Assembly (NCBI RefSeq): GCF_014193285.1
Contig: NZ_JACHZE010000001.1
Location: 496,001-560,000, forward strand
Reading direction: 5' to 3'
DNA length: 64,000 bases
Source: Atlantibacter sp. RC6
GTDB taxonomy: Bacteria; Pseudomonadota; Gammaproteobacteria; Enterobacterales; Enterobacteriaceae
Under the pieces are notes generated by a model, which worked only from the letters and a program-made list of their open reading frames with translations, did no database searches and was not told the origin of the DNA. This document shows positions 26,648 to 36,250 of this stretch, one piece after another. The position numbers and the translations under genes are program-made. The first letter of the stretch is position 1; each line of letters starts with the position of its first letter.

Positions 26648-28486
26648 CTATAAATTATCAGCCCAAATATTCTCACAAATTATTTTATACAAAGACTGTC
26701 GTTCATCGACATCTTGTTTTTTAAATGAATCATGTGGTTTGAAAGGCAATCCGAATACATTTCTCAACTGATTGAAATTAGGGTTATTCATATATGCCAA
26801 TGGGCATAACGATTTAGCCAGGAGATTCTCTTTGATGTAATGAGGTTGCTTTTGATCGTAACACAAATCACCATATGACTGGTTTGAGCCTCTAGGTAAT
26901 AAAACCAAATCACCTAAGCGATTTCTGTAATTGTTAAATTCGTGCTCTTGTTCAAACTCATCAGAGTAACGTTCATATTTATCGGCCCAAATATGCTCGA
27001 CTTCAAATGGCTTACCGTGTTCTGGCTGATAATATGTAATGAAGGTTGTACTCATTCCGGCTTGCTGCTCAACCCACGCAGTTATACGAGAAAGCAAAAA
27101 CTTCACAAAACGATAGTTTTGACCATGGAGACGAAACTCTTCCATTCCTGCAAAAGTATCTGGCATTTCGGATAACTTCTTAGATAACAAATCTTTTAAT
27201 TCTTCAATACTTTTACCACGAATTTCTTTAACAAGACTGTACATTGTGTAACGAATAGAACTGGCAGAGAATTTTCGGAAATTAACAGAACGACGAACAA
27301 CAAATGTTTCAATATAGCGCGCCACCAGGTTTATTTTGGCTATCACAGCCTCAGGACTGTCACCTACATTTAATGGAGCCAACATCAAAGGGAAACTTAA
27401 AGTAGGTGCAATACCCCAATGGTGGATATAAAATACATATTCCAGTTGGTGCGTTAATGCTCTCTCAGCCTTCAGTATTTGTGTATAGGCATTCAAATAA
27501 AACAAAAAGTTTTTTTGTATAAATCGTTCGAATGTCTCACCATTATCTGGGTCCAATCCCACCGCCTGAAGATTATCTCTAACCCAGCTATGAAAACGCG
27601 TACCTATTTTTTCAAAGTCTTCATTTTTTGAACCAGCTTTACCCGGGCGTATTGTATCAGCATATTGAGCTCGCAACCATGACTGGAAAAAACGTTGGTC
27701 TTCATCTTTGTCATAGTTTTTTAAATCCATCATCGCTTTTTTCCAGAGTTCATTTGCCTTTTGGCGTTTATCTCCCTGATGAAAACGTGAAAGTAAAAAA
27801 CCTTTAAGCATTTCGGACGGAGTAAGATTCAATCCTCGGTCATTCATAGTCTCAAAGATGGTATATGCGTTTTCATCTGAATAGGCAACTATCTCAACCA
27901 TAATAACGTTATACTTAAGCCAGTCGATAAAAAAAGGAAAAGCCTGACCTTTTAACTCATCAGGAAAAGCATCTGTGATATTCTGATATCTCTCCACCAT
28001 GTTATGGGTTGACTCATCATCCCCATCAACTAAACTATAGCTACCAAAATTAAACAATGCTTCCATGCAAGGAATTCTGTCTTCAACTACTATATTGAAT
28101 GATTTGCTGCCACGTAGCTCGGAGAAAATCATTGATTCTATTTTCTCTTCATATTTAAGTTCTTTCTGAAGGTTATGGAGGTAAATTAGAAATAAAGTTA
28201 ATGAAGTCAGTCGTTGCTGACCATCAATAATACTCCGTTTCCCATCTTTACTACTCACAACAAATGGTCCTAAGTAATAATTATTGTAGTTTTCACCCTG
28301 CTCCCGAGAATCACCGACGGTGTATTCATTGAGAAACGCAGATGTTAAGTCTGTAACCAACTCTTCAATATGTTTCTCACCCCAGCTATACTCGCGCTGA
28401 AAGTAATCAACGGTATATTTTTGCGCATTTAGAACATCAAACAAATTACGATGGCGTGCTTCAATTTTATTATCTAACTTACTCAT
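26648..28486 (-). CDS. DUF262/DUF1524 protein, GmrSD-like type IV restriction enzyme
   Basis: This encodes 612 residues from the ATG at 28486, chosen because GGAG lies 8 nt upstream. The N-terminal DUF262 (GmrS-like) domain includes YFQREYSWGEKHIEEL and the signature IIDGQQRLTSLTLF, which in GmrS and BrxU-like proteins binds nucleotide. The C-terminal DUF1524 (GmrD-like) domain has an HNH-type nuclease core: EVEHIWADKY and, later, NRLGDLVLLPRGSNQSYGD. Fused GmrSD proteins cut modified phage DNA, such as glucosylated hydroxymethylcytosine DNA. It sits 58 bp after the metallopeptidase gene in the type I cluster. The family is clear; the target is unknown. Confidence 0.88.
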   Translation of the reverse strand: MSKLDNKIEARHRNLFDVLNAQKYTVDYFQREYSWGEKHIEELVTDLTSAFLNEYTVGDSREQGENYNNYYLGPFVVSSKDGKRSIIDGQQRLTSLTLFLIYLHNLQKELKYEEKIESMIFSELRGSKSFNIVVEDRIPCMEALFNFGSYSLVDGDDESTHNMVERYQNITDAFPDELKGQAFPFFIDWLKYNVIMVEIVAYSDENAYTIFETMNDRGLNLTPSEMLKGFLLSRFHQGDKRQKANELWKKAMMDLKNYDKDEDQRFFQSWLRAQYADTIRPGKAGSKNEDFEKIGTRFHSWVRDNLQAVGLDPDNGETFERFIQKNFLFYLNAYTQILKAERALTHQLEYVFYIHHWGIAPTLSFPLMLAPLNVGDSPEAVIAKINLVARYIETFVVRRSVNFRKFSASSIRYTMYSLVKEIRGKSIEELKDLLSKKLSEMPDTFAGMEEFRLHGQNYRFVKFLLSRITAWVEQQAGMSTTFITYYQPEHGKPFEVEHIWADKYERYSDEFEQEHEFNNYRNRLGDLVLLPRGSNQSYGDLCYDQKQPHYIKENLLAKSLCPLAYMNNPNFNQLRNVFGLPFKPHDSFKKQDVDERQSLYKIICENIWADNL

Positions 28487-28544
28487 TATTATACTCCCTG
28501 CATTAACGAGACTGACCAAACCCTTAAGAACTCATATTGATAAG

Positions 28545-29300
28545 TTACATATCAGCCAACAACATCCCAGCCATCCCATCCAGTCGCTTCTTGACCTTTT
28601 CCCACCCCGGCATAACCTGCCCCATCAAGCGGTAAAACTCCTCACTATGGTTGTGCTCAGCAACATGACATAACTCATGTAGCAAGACATAATCGATACA
28701 TTCTGAGGATGCCTTAACCAGCCATGGATTCAGGGTCAGACAACCTTTCGCAGAACAGTTTCCCCATTGCGTTTGCATCGCTCGCAAACGTATCGGCGGA
28801 CGCTCACTAACCCAAAGGGTCTGCGGTATTAGTGAATCAAGCCTGCGTTGAAAGACATCTCTGGCACGTTCCCGATACCATTCGGTCAGCAACGCTTTTA
28901 CTTTTTCTGCCGATTTGTGTCTGACAGTAACTTCCAGACGCCCACGCAACATTTTCACTCGTTGCGGAACAGTAGCGTCTTCTGTCACTTTCAACTGATA
29001 CTGCTTACCAAGATAGTAATGGCTTTCTCCACTGACATACTGACGCGGGACAATGTGTGTCTGTTGCTCCCTGAAATCACGCAGTTGCTGATATATCCAG
29101 CGCCCTCGTTTTTTCAGCGCAGACAGCACTTCGTGCTCCGGTGTTCCTGGCGGTACAGAGGCAATAACCCGGCAGTCCGGATGCACCTTGATGAGCACCC
29201 TGCCCTTAACGACCTGACGCGGAACACACTGTACGACGATGACCTCATCACAATAAACAATGCGTAACGCTTTCATTGCTGGCGATTCTTGTTCACTCAT
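28545..29300 (-). CDS. YgjP-like (DUF45) zinc metallopeptidase linked to hsdR
   Basis: This encodes 251 residues. The C-terminal half has the zinc-binding signature LLHELCHVAEHNHSEEFY (HExxH plus a downstream His), preceded by MQTQWGNCSAKGCLTLNPWL, both typical of the YgjP/DUF45 family related to SprT and WLM proteases. The start codon overlaps the hsdR stop (ATGA), so translation is coupled. Such genes recur beside type I restriction hsdR genes; a role in clearing HsdR or DNA-protein complexes has been suggested for related families but is not proven here. Confidence 0.88.
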   Translation of the reverse strand: MSEQESPAMKALRIVYCDEVIVVQCVPRQVVKGRVLIKVHPDCRVIASVPPGTPEHEVLSALKKRGRWIYQQLRDFREQQTHIVPRQYVSGESHYYLGKQYQLKVTEDATVPQRVKMLRGRLEVTVRHKSAEKVKALLTEWYRERARDVFQRRLDSLIPQTLWVSERPPIRLRAMQTQWGNCSAKGCLTLNPWLVKASSECIDYVLLHELCHVAEHNHSEEFYRLMGQVMPGWEKVKKRLDGMAGMLLADM

Positions 29301-32300
29301 GATTTCATCAAACCAACGCGCAGGATCTGGATAATGGTTTCCACGATACGGTTAACCTGATTCATTCCGGCACCAATTTCCCGGCAGGCCGTAAACAGCA
29401 GTGGTAACAAACTTGTCTTAACGGCCTTCTCAATATCCTGAGGGTTCAGGGAATTTTCTGCCACTGCTTTGACGATAATGCTGTCCACCTCAAAGGCCAG
29501 CTTCGTCCACTTCTCCTGCACCTGAACGTCGTTTACCGCAAAAACCTCCGGTAGCTCTTTTTTAAAAACACCGTAATACGCCTGAGCATGCTTGTTTACC
29601 GCCAGTGCATCCGGGATATCGCTGAGCTTACGGGCTTCAACCTGTTCTTCAAATTCACGGAATAAGAGGTACTGTTTCAGTGGATGGTCGAACAGTTTTT
29701 CAGCCTCTTCGATAGCCATACGCAGGAGTTTTGAAAAGGCCTCCTGAGCATACGGGTCATCACGCAGCTCCTGCTCAATCATCTTCGTCACGCGGGTTTT
29801 AATGATGTCGGTTTCATTGCGGGTTTTGTTGCTGTCCCACTCTTCGGGCTTTTCACTTTTCCCCATTTTACCGACTTCATATACGCCATCCGGTTCACGA
29901 ACCTCAACGCCGGTGACATGCTTATCCAGTAGTTTTTTCACCTGCTCAGCGTAGTCGTCATAATTGACCTGCTCTCCGCTGACCTGCATCGCCCACTGGC
30001 GCAGGCTGGACATCTGTTTTACGGTTTCTTTATAGAGATTTCGGTCTTGTTCCGTAAAGCTCTTGTCGGTGAAGAAGGTGGCGGACTGCAGTGCCACTTT
30101 CAGGCATCCGGCAAAGGCCGTTAACGCCTCGAAAAAATCATCACGGGTTTTCTGATGGATATCGACCATCTCTCCGTCACGTTCTTCCATTTTAGGCACC
30201 AGTACCGCACGCAACTGCTCAGGATCATTTTTGTTTTTGACACCAGCAAATATGGCCCACAGCTGGTTATACAGATGCGGCAGCCGCTTGTATTCAGAAC
30301 TCATGGCGCTGTACAGCCCGTCAATATCCTTGATGTCATATCCTCCCTGAGTTCGGGAGGCGAGATCCTGATATTTACCGATCGTCGTGTCCAGTTCAGC
30401 CAAAATGCCGCGATAATCAATCAGCAGGCCAAACTTTTTCAGTGGGTGCAGCCGGTTCACCCGGGCAATCGCCTGGATAAGATTATGGGACTTAAGCGGC
30501 TTGTCGATATACAGCACGGTATTTTTCGGTTCATCAAACCCGGTGAGCAGTTTGTCAACGACGATCAACAATTTTAGCTTATCATCGGTATCGAAACGGC
30601 TAATGATATTGCGGGTATAAACGGACTCATCCTGTGTGCCAACGTTATCCTTCCACCATTTTGTCACTTCCGGCAGTTTGCTTTCATCCACCTCGGTATT
30701 ACCTTCCCGGGTATCCGGCGGGCTGATCACCACCGCTGATTCAAATAACCCGGCTTCATCAAGATACTTTTTATACTTAATGGCGGAGATTTTGCTGTCG
30801 CAGGCAAGCTGGCCTTTCAGCCCCTCATCAATATTCTTCGAGAAGTGTGTGGCGATATCGAGTGCGATTAGCCGGATGCGGTCATCTGCACTGTAAACCT
30901 CACCTTTACGGGCGTATTTACGCTTAAGGTCGGCTCTTTGCGCTTCGCTTAATCCATCGGTAATACGGTCAAACCAGGCATCTATTGCCCGGTCGTTTAC
31001 CTCAAGATCTGGAATACGTTCCTCATAAAGCAGAGGCGTCACGGCCTGATCTTCTACCGCCCGCTGCATGGTATAAGCGTGGACAATCGGCCCGAATTTA
31101 TTGGTAGTCTTATCTTCTTTCAGCAACGGCGTACCGGTAAATGCCACAAAGGCGGCATTCGGCAGGGCCAGTTTCATTCGTACATGGTTCTCACCACCCT
31201 GGCTACGGTGACCTTCATCAATCAGAACGATGATGTCGGGGCTGGTATTGACGCATTCGGAGAGTTTTGTCGCTGAGTTAAATTTCTGGATAAGGGTGAA
31301 GATAATGCGTTCTTTACCGGAACCAATCTGCTGTGCCAGTTTCTGGCCAGAGGTTGCCATTGCTTTGGCCTTATCATCCTTCCCGGCCAGTTCTCCACCA
31401 GAAGCGAAAGTACCGCTGAGCTGCCCTTCAAGATCGACACGGTCCGTCACCACCACAATGCGACACTGCTTCAGGCTGTCATGAAGAATCAGCGCCTTAC
31501 TGAGGAACACCATGGTGTACGATTTACCGGACCCCGTGGTATGCCAGATCACACCACCTTCCCTGCCCCCGTCCGGTCTGCGGGTGCTGATGCGTTCCAA
31601 TAGCCTTTTAATCCCGAACACCTGCTGATAACGGGCGACAATTTTCCCGGTCTTTTTATCAAACAGGGTGAAGAAACGGGTCATCTCCAGCAGACGTTCC
31701 GGCGAAAGCAGGCTGATAAGCAGCTTATCCTGCCCGCTGACAGCAAGTTCACCCGCAGCGATTAACTGTTGGTACCAGTCGAGATCGGCAGACGGACGAT
31801 GATCAAATAACGCATGAATTTGTTCAGTCGATAAAGGATGGTTGCGCAGAGCATACATCTGCGCATCGGTAATATCTTCTTCACGCCATGCTGCCCAGAA
31901 TTTCATTGGCGTATGGCAGGTACCGTAGCGCCCGTCATGCCCGTTAATCGACAGTAATACCTGACTGTAGGCAAACAGTTGTGGGATTTCATCGTTGAGC
32001 TGGTTACGGATGCTCTGTGATATCCCCTCGTCAATGGTTGGCCCTTTCTTACCGTGACCTGCCGGGCTTTTCGCTTCAATGACTGCCAATGGGATACCAT
32101 TCACAAAACAGACAATATCCGGTCTGCGGGTTTCAACACCGCCTGAGCGCAATACCGTAAATTCTTCAGTGAAGTGGAACTGGTTATTTTCCGGATGTTC
32201 CCAGTCAATCAGCGCAATGGTGGGGTTCACCTTTTTGCCATCGACAAACTCGGTAACGGCGATACCGTAGAGCAGATGGTTGTACATCCGCTCATTGGCT

Positions 32301-32581
32301 TTCAGCAGCCCTTCATTCAGCGCCGGAGAACAGACCTGCGATATCAGGTTATCCAGCGCCTTTTCCGATAACTGGCAGGTTTTGCCACCCGCCATAAAGG
32401 AACGCTTCGACAGCTCTTCACGCAGAACCGGACGCAGCACTACCTCATCCTGTTTATAGCCCCGGTAATCCATAATCTGTTTCGGGGATAAAAACGTCCA
32501 GCCGAGGCTGGTCAGTAAAGTTAGCGCAGGAATTTTGGCGCTGTATTCTTCCTGGAATTTTGGCGTGTACGTCGGGTTCAT
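29297..32581 (-). CDS. hsdR: Type I restriction endonuclease subunit R
   Basis: This 1,094-residue motor and nuclease subunit has an N-terminal PD-(D/E)xK nuclease: RRPDIVCFV with PD at 154-155, and E169 and K171 in AVIEAKSP. The SF2 helicase core follows: Walker A HTTGSGKS (about 347-354), LIDEGHRSQGG (DExH) and VAFTGTPL, then DKLLTGFDEP and QAIARVNRLHP. The C-terminal 300 residues are helical and bind the methylase. It cuts unmethylated DNA after ATP-driven translocation. It is 21 bp after hsdS and overlaps the metallopeptidase gene by 4 bp. Confidence 0.96.
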   Translation of the reverse strand: MNPTYTPKFQEEYSAKIPALTLLTSLGWTFLSPKQIMDYRGYKQDEVVLRPVLREELSKRSFMAGGKTCQLSEKALDNLISQVCSPALNEGLLKANERMYNHLLYGIAVTEFVDGKKVNPTIALIDWEHPENNQFHFTEEFTVLRSGGVETRRPDIVCFVNGIPLAVIEAKSPAGHGKKGPTIDEGISQSIRNQLNDEIPQLFAYSQVLLSINGHDGRYGTCHTPMKFWAAWREEDITDAQMYALRNHPLSTEQIHALFDHRPSADLDWYQQLIAAGELAVSGQDKLLISLLSPERLLEMTRFFTLFDKKTGKIVARYQQVFGIKRLLERISTRRPDGGREGGVIWHTTGSGKSYTMVFLSKALILHDSLKQCRIVVVTDRVDLEGQLSGTFASGGELAGKDDKAKAMATSGQKLAQQIGSGKERIIFTLIQKFNSATKLSECVNTSPDIIVLIDEGHRSQGGENHVRMKLALPNAAFVAFTGTPLLKEDKTTNKFGPIVHAYTMQRAVEDQAVTPLLYEERIPDLEVNDRAIDAWFDRITDGLSEAQRADLKRKYARKGEVYSADDRIRLIALDIATHFSKNIDEGLKGQLACDSKISAIKYKKYLDEAGLFESAVVISPPDTREGNTEVDESKLPEVTKWWKDNVGTQDESVYTRNIISRFDTDDKLKLLIVVDKLLTGFDEPKNTVLYIDKPLKSHNLIQAIARVNRLHPLKKFGLLIDYRGILAELDTTIGKYQDLASRTQGGYDIKDIDGLYSAMSSEYKRLPHLYNQLWAIFAGVKNKNDPEQLRAVLVPKMEERDGEMVDIHQKTRDDFFEALTAFAGCLKVALQSATFFTDKSFTEQDRNLYKETVKQMSSLRQWAMQVSGEQVNYDDYAEQVKKLLDKHVTGVEVREPDGVYEVGKMGKSEKPEEWDSNKTRNETDIIKTRVTKMIEQELRDDPYAQEAFSKLLRMAIEEAEKLFDHPLKQYLLFREFEEQVEARKLSDIPDALAVNKHAQAYYGVFKKELPEVFAVNDVQVQEKWTKLAFEVDSIIVKAVAENSLNPQDIEKAVKTSLLPLLFTACREIGAGMNQVNRIVETIIQILRVGLMKS

Positions 32582-32602
32582 GAGCGTTCCTTGTTCTTCG
32601 CG

Positions 32603-33796
32603 TTATGCACTAACGGCTTCTTGTTCTTCCACTTTTACTGGCACGGAGACACGACGTTTGCCGGTCAGTAGCTGCTGCATCAGGGCTTTTTTCTCATTTT
32701 TCAGGCAGACGAGTTTTTTCTCCAGTGTAGAGATTTCGGCGTCGGCAGCGGACAGGACGGCGGCGATCTTTTGTTGTTCAACACTCGTTACAGGGAAATT
32801 GACCGTAAATGCCTCTATAGCTTTTTTCTGTATGTTAGGGAGACCAGATCCTACACGCAACCCCATAATCTTCAGTTCATTATATTTCAGTAAATGAAAC
32901 GTAAAACTTAGATCCAAGGCCGTTTTCCTCACAGCATAACAATGTCCACCACACCAAAAGCTTTTCTTTTGAAAGGCAACGTATCCACAAGAGTTCCCTC
33001 CCTCGCTTATCGTGATCGTATTTTCATCAGTATTAAATTCTGATGTAAAACCAGAAGGAGCAATGCCGCCATTGATGACCGGAAACTGGCCATCCTCAGA
33101 CAAAGTGTTTTTGTTAATTTGAACTCCTTTGGATATATTAATAATAGAGCCAAGATTAACATCTTGCTTCCACTCCCCACTAAACCTCTCCCCATTCTCA
33201 TCCAGCAAGCGTTTCTTCCCAGTAAGTAATTGCTGCATCAGGGATTTTTTCTGATACTGACTGTTGGTGAGAAGCTTTTCCGTCACCGAAATCGCCTTAT
33301 CCCAGGCGGACAGAATTTGAGATATTTTATCTTGTTCACAAATAGCAGGAGTTTTTATGTTTAACGCTCTAATATCAGAAAGGTTAATTCTAGAAAAGGT
33401 AGAACCACCTGCACTTTTTGCTATCTGTCGCTGGACTAAATCTGATTGTAATGTGTAGTAAATAAACCGCCAATCTGCATGGATTGGTTTAATTAAGACA
33501 GTGTCTTGCCCTAATACAAATGGCTTTTTGGAATCCACATAGCTAACAACACCGACAGACTGGTTACGACTCATAACCAAATCACCTTGTTCAACAACAC
33601 AGTGATCCATCAGAGAGCGATATTCTTCTTCTGTAACTCTTTTTACAGGTGAAATCAGATCTATGGCTCCCCATTTTATCGTCCCCGGTGAGACAAGTGG
33701 TATTCCCGATTTCACGTACTCAGGAGTCCTGTGTTTGCAATCGATTATCGACGCAACCGATGAGAGTTTCTGAGATGACCACCCCTTAGGAATCAT
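32603..33796 (-). CDS. hsdS: Type I restriction specificity subunit S
   Basis: In this 397-residue protein, two target recognition domains (residues about 1-150 and 205-350) are each followed by a conserved helical spacer ending in the repeated motif KKSLMQQLLTGKKR (first) and KKALMQQLLTGKRR (second). These helices set the spacing of the bipartite target sequence. The start overlaps hsdM by 11 bp. Base composition is lower in GC within the recognition domains than in hsdM or hsdR, as usual for exchanged specificity segments. The recognition sequence cannot be read from this alone. Confidence 0.94.
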   Translation of the reverse strand: MIPKGWSSQKLSSVASIIDCKHRTPEYVKSGIPLVSPGTIKWGAIDLISPVKRVTEEEYRSLMDHCVVEQGDLVMSRNQSVGVVSYVDSKKPFVLGQDTVLIKPIHADWRFIYYTLQSDLVQRQIAKSAGGSTFSRINLSDIRALNIKTPAICEQDKISQILSAWDKAISVTEKLLTNSQYQKKSLMQQLLTGKKRLLDENGERFSGEWKQDVNLGSIINISKGVQINKNTLSEDGQFPVINGGIAPSGFTSEFNTDENTITISEGGNSCGYVAFQKKSFWCGGHCYAVRKTALDLSFTFHLLKYNELKIMGLRVGSGLPNIQKKAIEAFTVNFPVTSVEQQKIAAVLSAADAEISTLEKKLVCLKNEKKALMQQLLTGKRRVSVPVKVEEQEAVSA

Positions 33797-35309
33797 AACC
33801 CAACTCCTTCAGATACCCCGCCATCTCCGTTTCCAGCTTCGCCAGTTCCGCCTTCAGTTGCTCGCGTTCGGCGCGTACGGCCAGCAAATCGACCTCGTCT
33901 TCTTCTTCAAAGGTATCGACATAGCGAGGGATGTTGAGATTGTAATCGTTGTCCTGAATCTCTTTCAGGCTGGCAAGATACGCATATTTCTCGACGTTAT
34001 CGCCATCACGGTAGGTCTTGACGATTTTCTCAATGTTTTCTTCGCTGAGCTGGTTCTGGTTTTTACCTGCCTTGAATTCGCGGCTGGCATCGATAAACAG
34101 CACCTTGTCATCCACTTTCTGTTTTTTGAAAATCAGAATCGCAGCAGGAATACCCGTACCGTAGAACAGTTTTTCAGGCAGGCCAATCACCGCATCGAGT
34201 AGGTTTTCATCAATCAGTTTCTGGCGAATTTTGCCTTCGCTGGAGCCACGGAACAGTACGCCGTGTGGTACCACTACCCCCATACGACCCGTTCCCGGTT
34301 TAAGGGTTTCTATCATATGCGAGATAAAGGCGTAATCGCCTTTAGTCTTCGGCGGCACACCGCGACGGAAACGACCAAACTTATCGTTCTCGGCCTCATC
34401 ATAGCCCCACTTGTCCAGACTAAACGGCGGGTTAGCGGTCACGATATCAAACAGCATCAGGTCGCCATTTTTATCGAGCAGCTTCGGGTTACGAATGGTA
34501 TCGCCCCACTCGATTTTATGGTTGTCTTCGCCGTGAAGGAACATGTTCATTTTCGCCAACGACCATGTAGATCCAATCGCCTCCTGACCGAACAAGGCAT
34601 AGTTACGACTATCATGCCCGGAGACAATTTTACGTCCGCACTTCATTAACAACGAACCAGAACCGCAGGCCGGATCGCAGATAGTATCACCCGGTTGCGG
34701 ATCGAGCAGTTCAGCAATCAGGTCTGAAACTTCTGGTGGGGTATAGAACTCTCCGGCTTTCTGCCCACCGCTGGCAGCAAAGTTTTTGATCAGGTATTCG
34801 TAGCCGTTACCAATGACGTCCAGCGTACCGACACGGCTTGGTTTCAGGTTGAGATCTTCGCCCGCGAAGTCTTCCAGCAACTGACGCAGAATAGTGTTCT
34901 TTTGCTTTTCTTCACCCAGACGGTCGGTGTTAAACGAGATATCCTGGAACACGCTTTTCCCGGCATCTTTCAGTTTGGTGCCGTTGGCTTCTTCGATCGC
35001 ATGCAGCGCCTGATCGATACGCTCACCGTTACCCGGCTCATGGCGACGTGCGTATAGCGCATAAAAGCTGGCACTTTTTGGCAGCACAAAACGCTCGTTA
35101 GCCATCATCGCTTCAATCAGTTCCGGCGCATCGCCATACTGTTCTTTGTATTCGTCATAGTGATCCTGCCAGACATCTGAAATGTACTTGAGGAACAGCA
35201 TGGTAAGGATAAAGTCTTTATAGGTATCAGCACTGATGGTGCCACGGAACGTATCACACGCGGCCCACAGGGCTTTGTTGATCGTGTCCTGACTGATTTT
35301 GTCGTTCAT
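33786..35309 (-). CDS. hsdM: Type I DNA methyltransferase subunit M
   Basis: This 507-residue N6-adenine methyltransferase subunit has an N-terminal helical HsdM_N domain (TFRGTISADTYKDFILTMLF). The catalytic domain carries the SAM-binding motif ICDPACGSGSLL (about residue 208) and the catalytic NPPF in IVTANPPFSLD. A C-terminal coiled region (LLAVRAEREQLKAELAKLET) contacts HsdS. It is the first gene of the cluster. An inverted repeat CGATGCA-N6-TGCATCG at 35339-35358, 30 bp before the ATG, could be a control site. Confidence 0.96.
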   Translation of the reverse strand: MNDKISQDTINKALWAACDTFRGTISADTYKDFILTMLFLKYISDVWQDHYDEYKEQYGDAPELIEAMMANERFVLPKSASFYALYARRHEPGNGERIDQALHAIEEANGTKLKDAGKSVFQDISFNTDRLGEEKQKNTILRQLLEDFAGEDLNLKPSRVGTLDVIGNGYEYLIKNFAASGGQKAGEFYTPPEVSDLIAELLDPQPGDTICDPACGSGSLLMKCGRKIVSGHDSRNYALFGQEAIGSTWSLAKMNMFLHGEDNHKIEWGDTIRNPKLLDKNGDLMLFDIVTANPPFSLDKWGYDEAENDKFGRFRRGVPPKTKGDYAFISHMIETLKPGTGRMGVVVPHGVLFRGSSEGKIRQKLIDENLLDAVIGLPEKLFYGTGIPAAILIFKKQKVDDKVLFIDASREFKAGKNQNQLSEENIEKIVKTYRDGDNVEKYAYLASLKEIQDNDYNLNIPRYVDTFEEEDEVDLLAVRAEREQLKAELAKLETEMAGYLKELGYDS

Positions 35310-36085
35310 GAATCATCCTGGTCTGAAGAAAAAGCTAGCGATGCAGGGCTTTGCATCGTAAAAAATTGCGGTAAATGATACCTCAAGAAACGCCCCTGGA
35401 TACACCTGAATCGCAGTATCTTGAAGGGAATTGTCCACTTGATACCGACAGATGACTTACGGATGCCATTATGTTTACACGATTATAAATTCTAATAATA
35501 TTAGCAGGATAGACTCAATGTAAGCTATGGTGTAAAACTGCCGTTGGGGTAAATAGCCTACTCAAGCTCTTGTAATCACAGCACCTCAAAATGAAGTGCA
35601 GGAAGTCATATTAGCCTCGCTGAAACTGATGGCGGTACAAATTAAATATCTTGAGCCTGATTTCATCATCTTTGCATCTAGAGCACGGAGAACAGACTAC
35701 ATCGTAAAACAGGTGCTTACTGAGCTAGACGGCTATGAGACTTCTTCAGTCATTCCGGGGAATTCCGGGGAAGCTATGGGAGTTCAAAACAGGTAATACA
35801 ATCTGTTTCAGAATAGCCCATCCAAGGGCTATGCGCGGACACCAGCAGTACAGAGATGAGGTGATTGCACGAATTAAACAACTTTGCACTGAGAGCTGCT
35901 AGTGCATTACAGATTACTCAGTAGGCATTCCAGAGCACCCCTTACCGGAAGAGTACCGGAAAACAGGCAAAGCGGCCTGGTTCTCTATGCTGGAGGCGAC
36001 ACGTTCGATTCGGCATTGCCGGGCTGGAGATTGCAGCTCATTGCCCCCCGTGAGCACAGGATATGCACAGGGCGTGAATTTCAGA
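35310..36085. other. Right arm of the island: no intact gene, decayed frames
   Basis: These 776 bp separate hsdM from the right att repeat. The first 150 bp are AT-rich and should hold the hsdM promoter, with the inverted repeat at 35339-35358. A plus-strand frame open from 35557 to 35796 (LKLMAVQIKYLEPDFIIFAS and more) has no convincing start and no recognised family. A 23-codon frame near 35830 (RGHQQYRDEVIARIKQLCTE) also looks like a gene end. An integrase would be expected on this side of the island, next to the intact tRNA, but none is present. Confidence 0.55.
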
Positions 36086-36209
36086 CAATAAAAAACCACC
36101 CGGAGGTGGTTTACACGACACTGCTTATCATTGATTTTATTCTTGATTTCCCGTGGTGCCCGGGGCGGGACTTGAACCCGCACAGCGCGAACGCCGAGGG
36201 ATTTTAAAT
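36086..36209. repeat. Right attachment-site repeat, overlapping intact tRNA-Leu
   Basis: Positions 36086-36191 are identical to 17996-18101, and 36192-36209 are identical to 19327-19344. Together they span 124 bp that were contiguous on the left before the IS inserted. This copy includes the tRNA-Leu 3' half in the intact gene and its terminator. The pair delimits an island of about 18 kb, or about 16.8 kb without the IS. Confidence 0.92.
36088..36113 (-). terminator. Terminator of the tRNA operon
   Basis: On the minus strand AACCACC-TCC-GGGTGGTT closes a compact stem followed by TTTTT, 40 bases after the tRNA-Leu 3' end. The same hairpin is duplicated at 17998-18023 in the left repeat. Confidence 0.8.
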
Positions 36210-36240
36210 CCCTTGTGTCTACCGATTTCACCACCCGGGC
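36154..36240 (-). tRNA. leuZ: tRNA-Leu (anticodon TAA)
   Basis: The gene is 87 nt with encoded CCA. The acceptor stem pairs GCCCGGG with CCCGGGC, the anticodon loop is TTTAAAA giving anticodon UAA, and a long variable arm and TTCAAGTCC T-loop region are present. It is the last gene of the gly-cys-leu cluster, as in E. coli. Its 3' 56 nt are duplicated at the far end of the island, showing it is the integration site. Confidence 0.97.
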
Positions 36241-36250
36241 TCGGGAAAAT

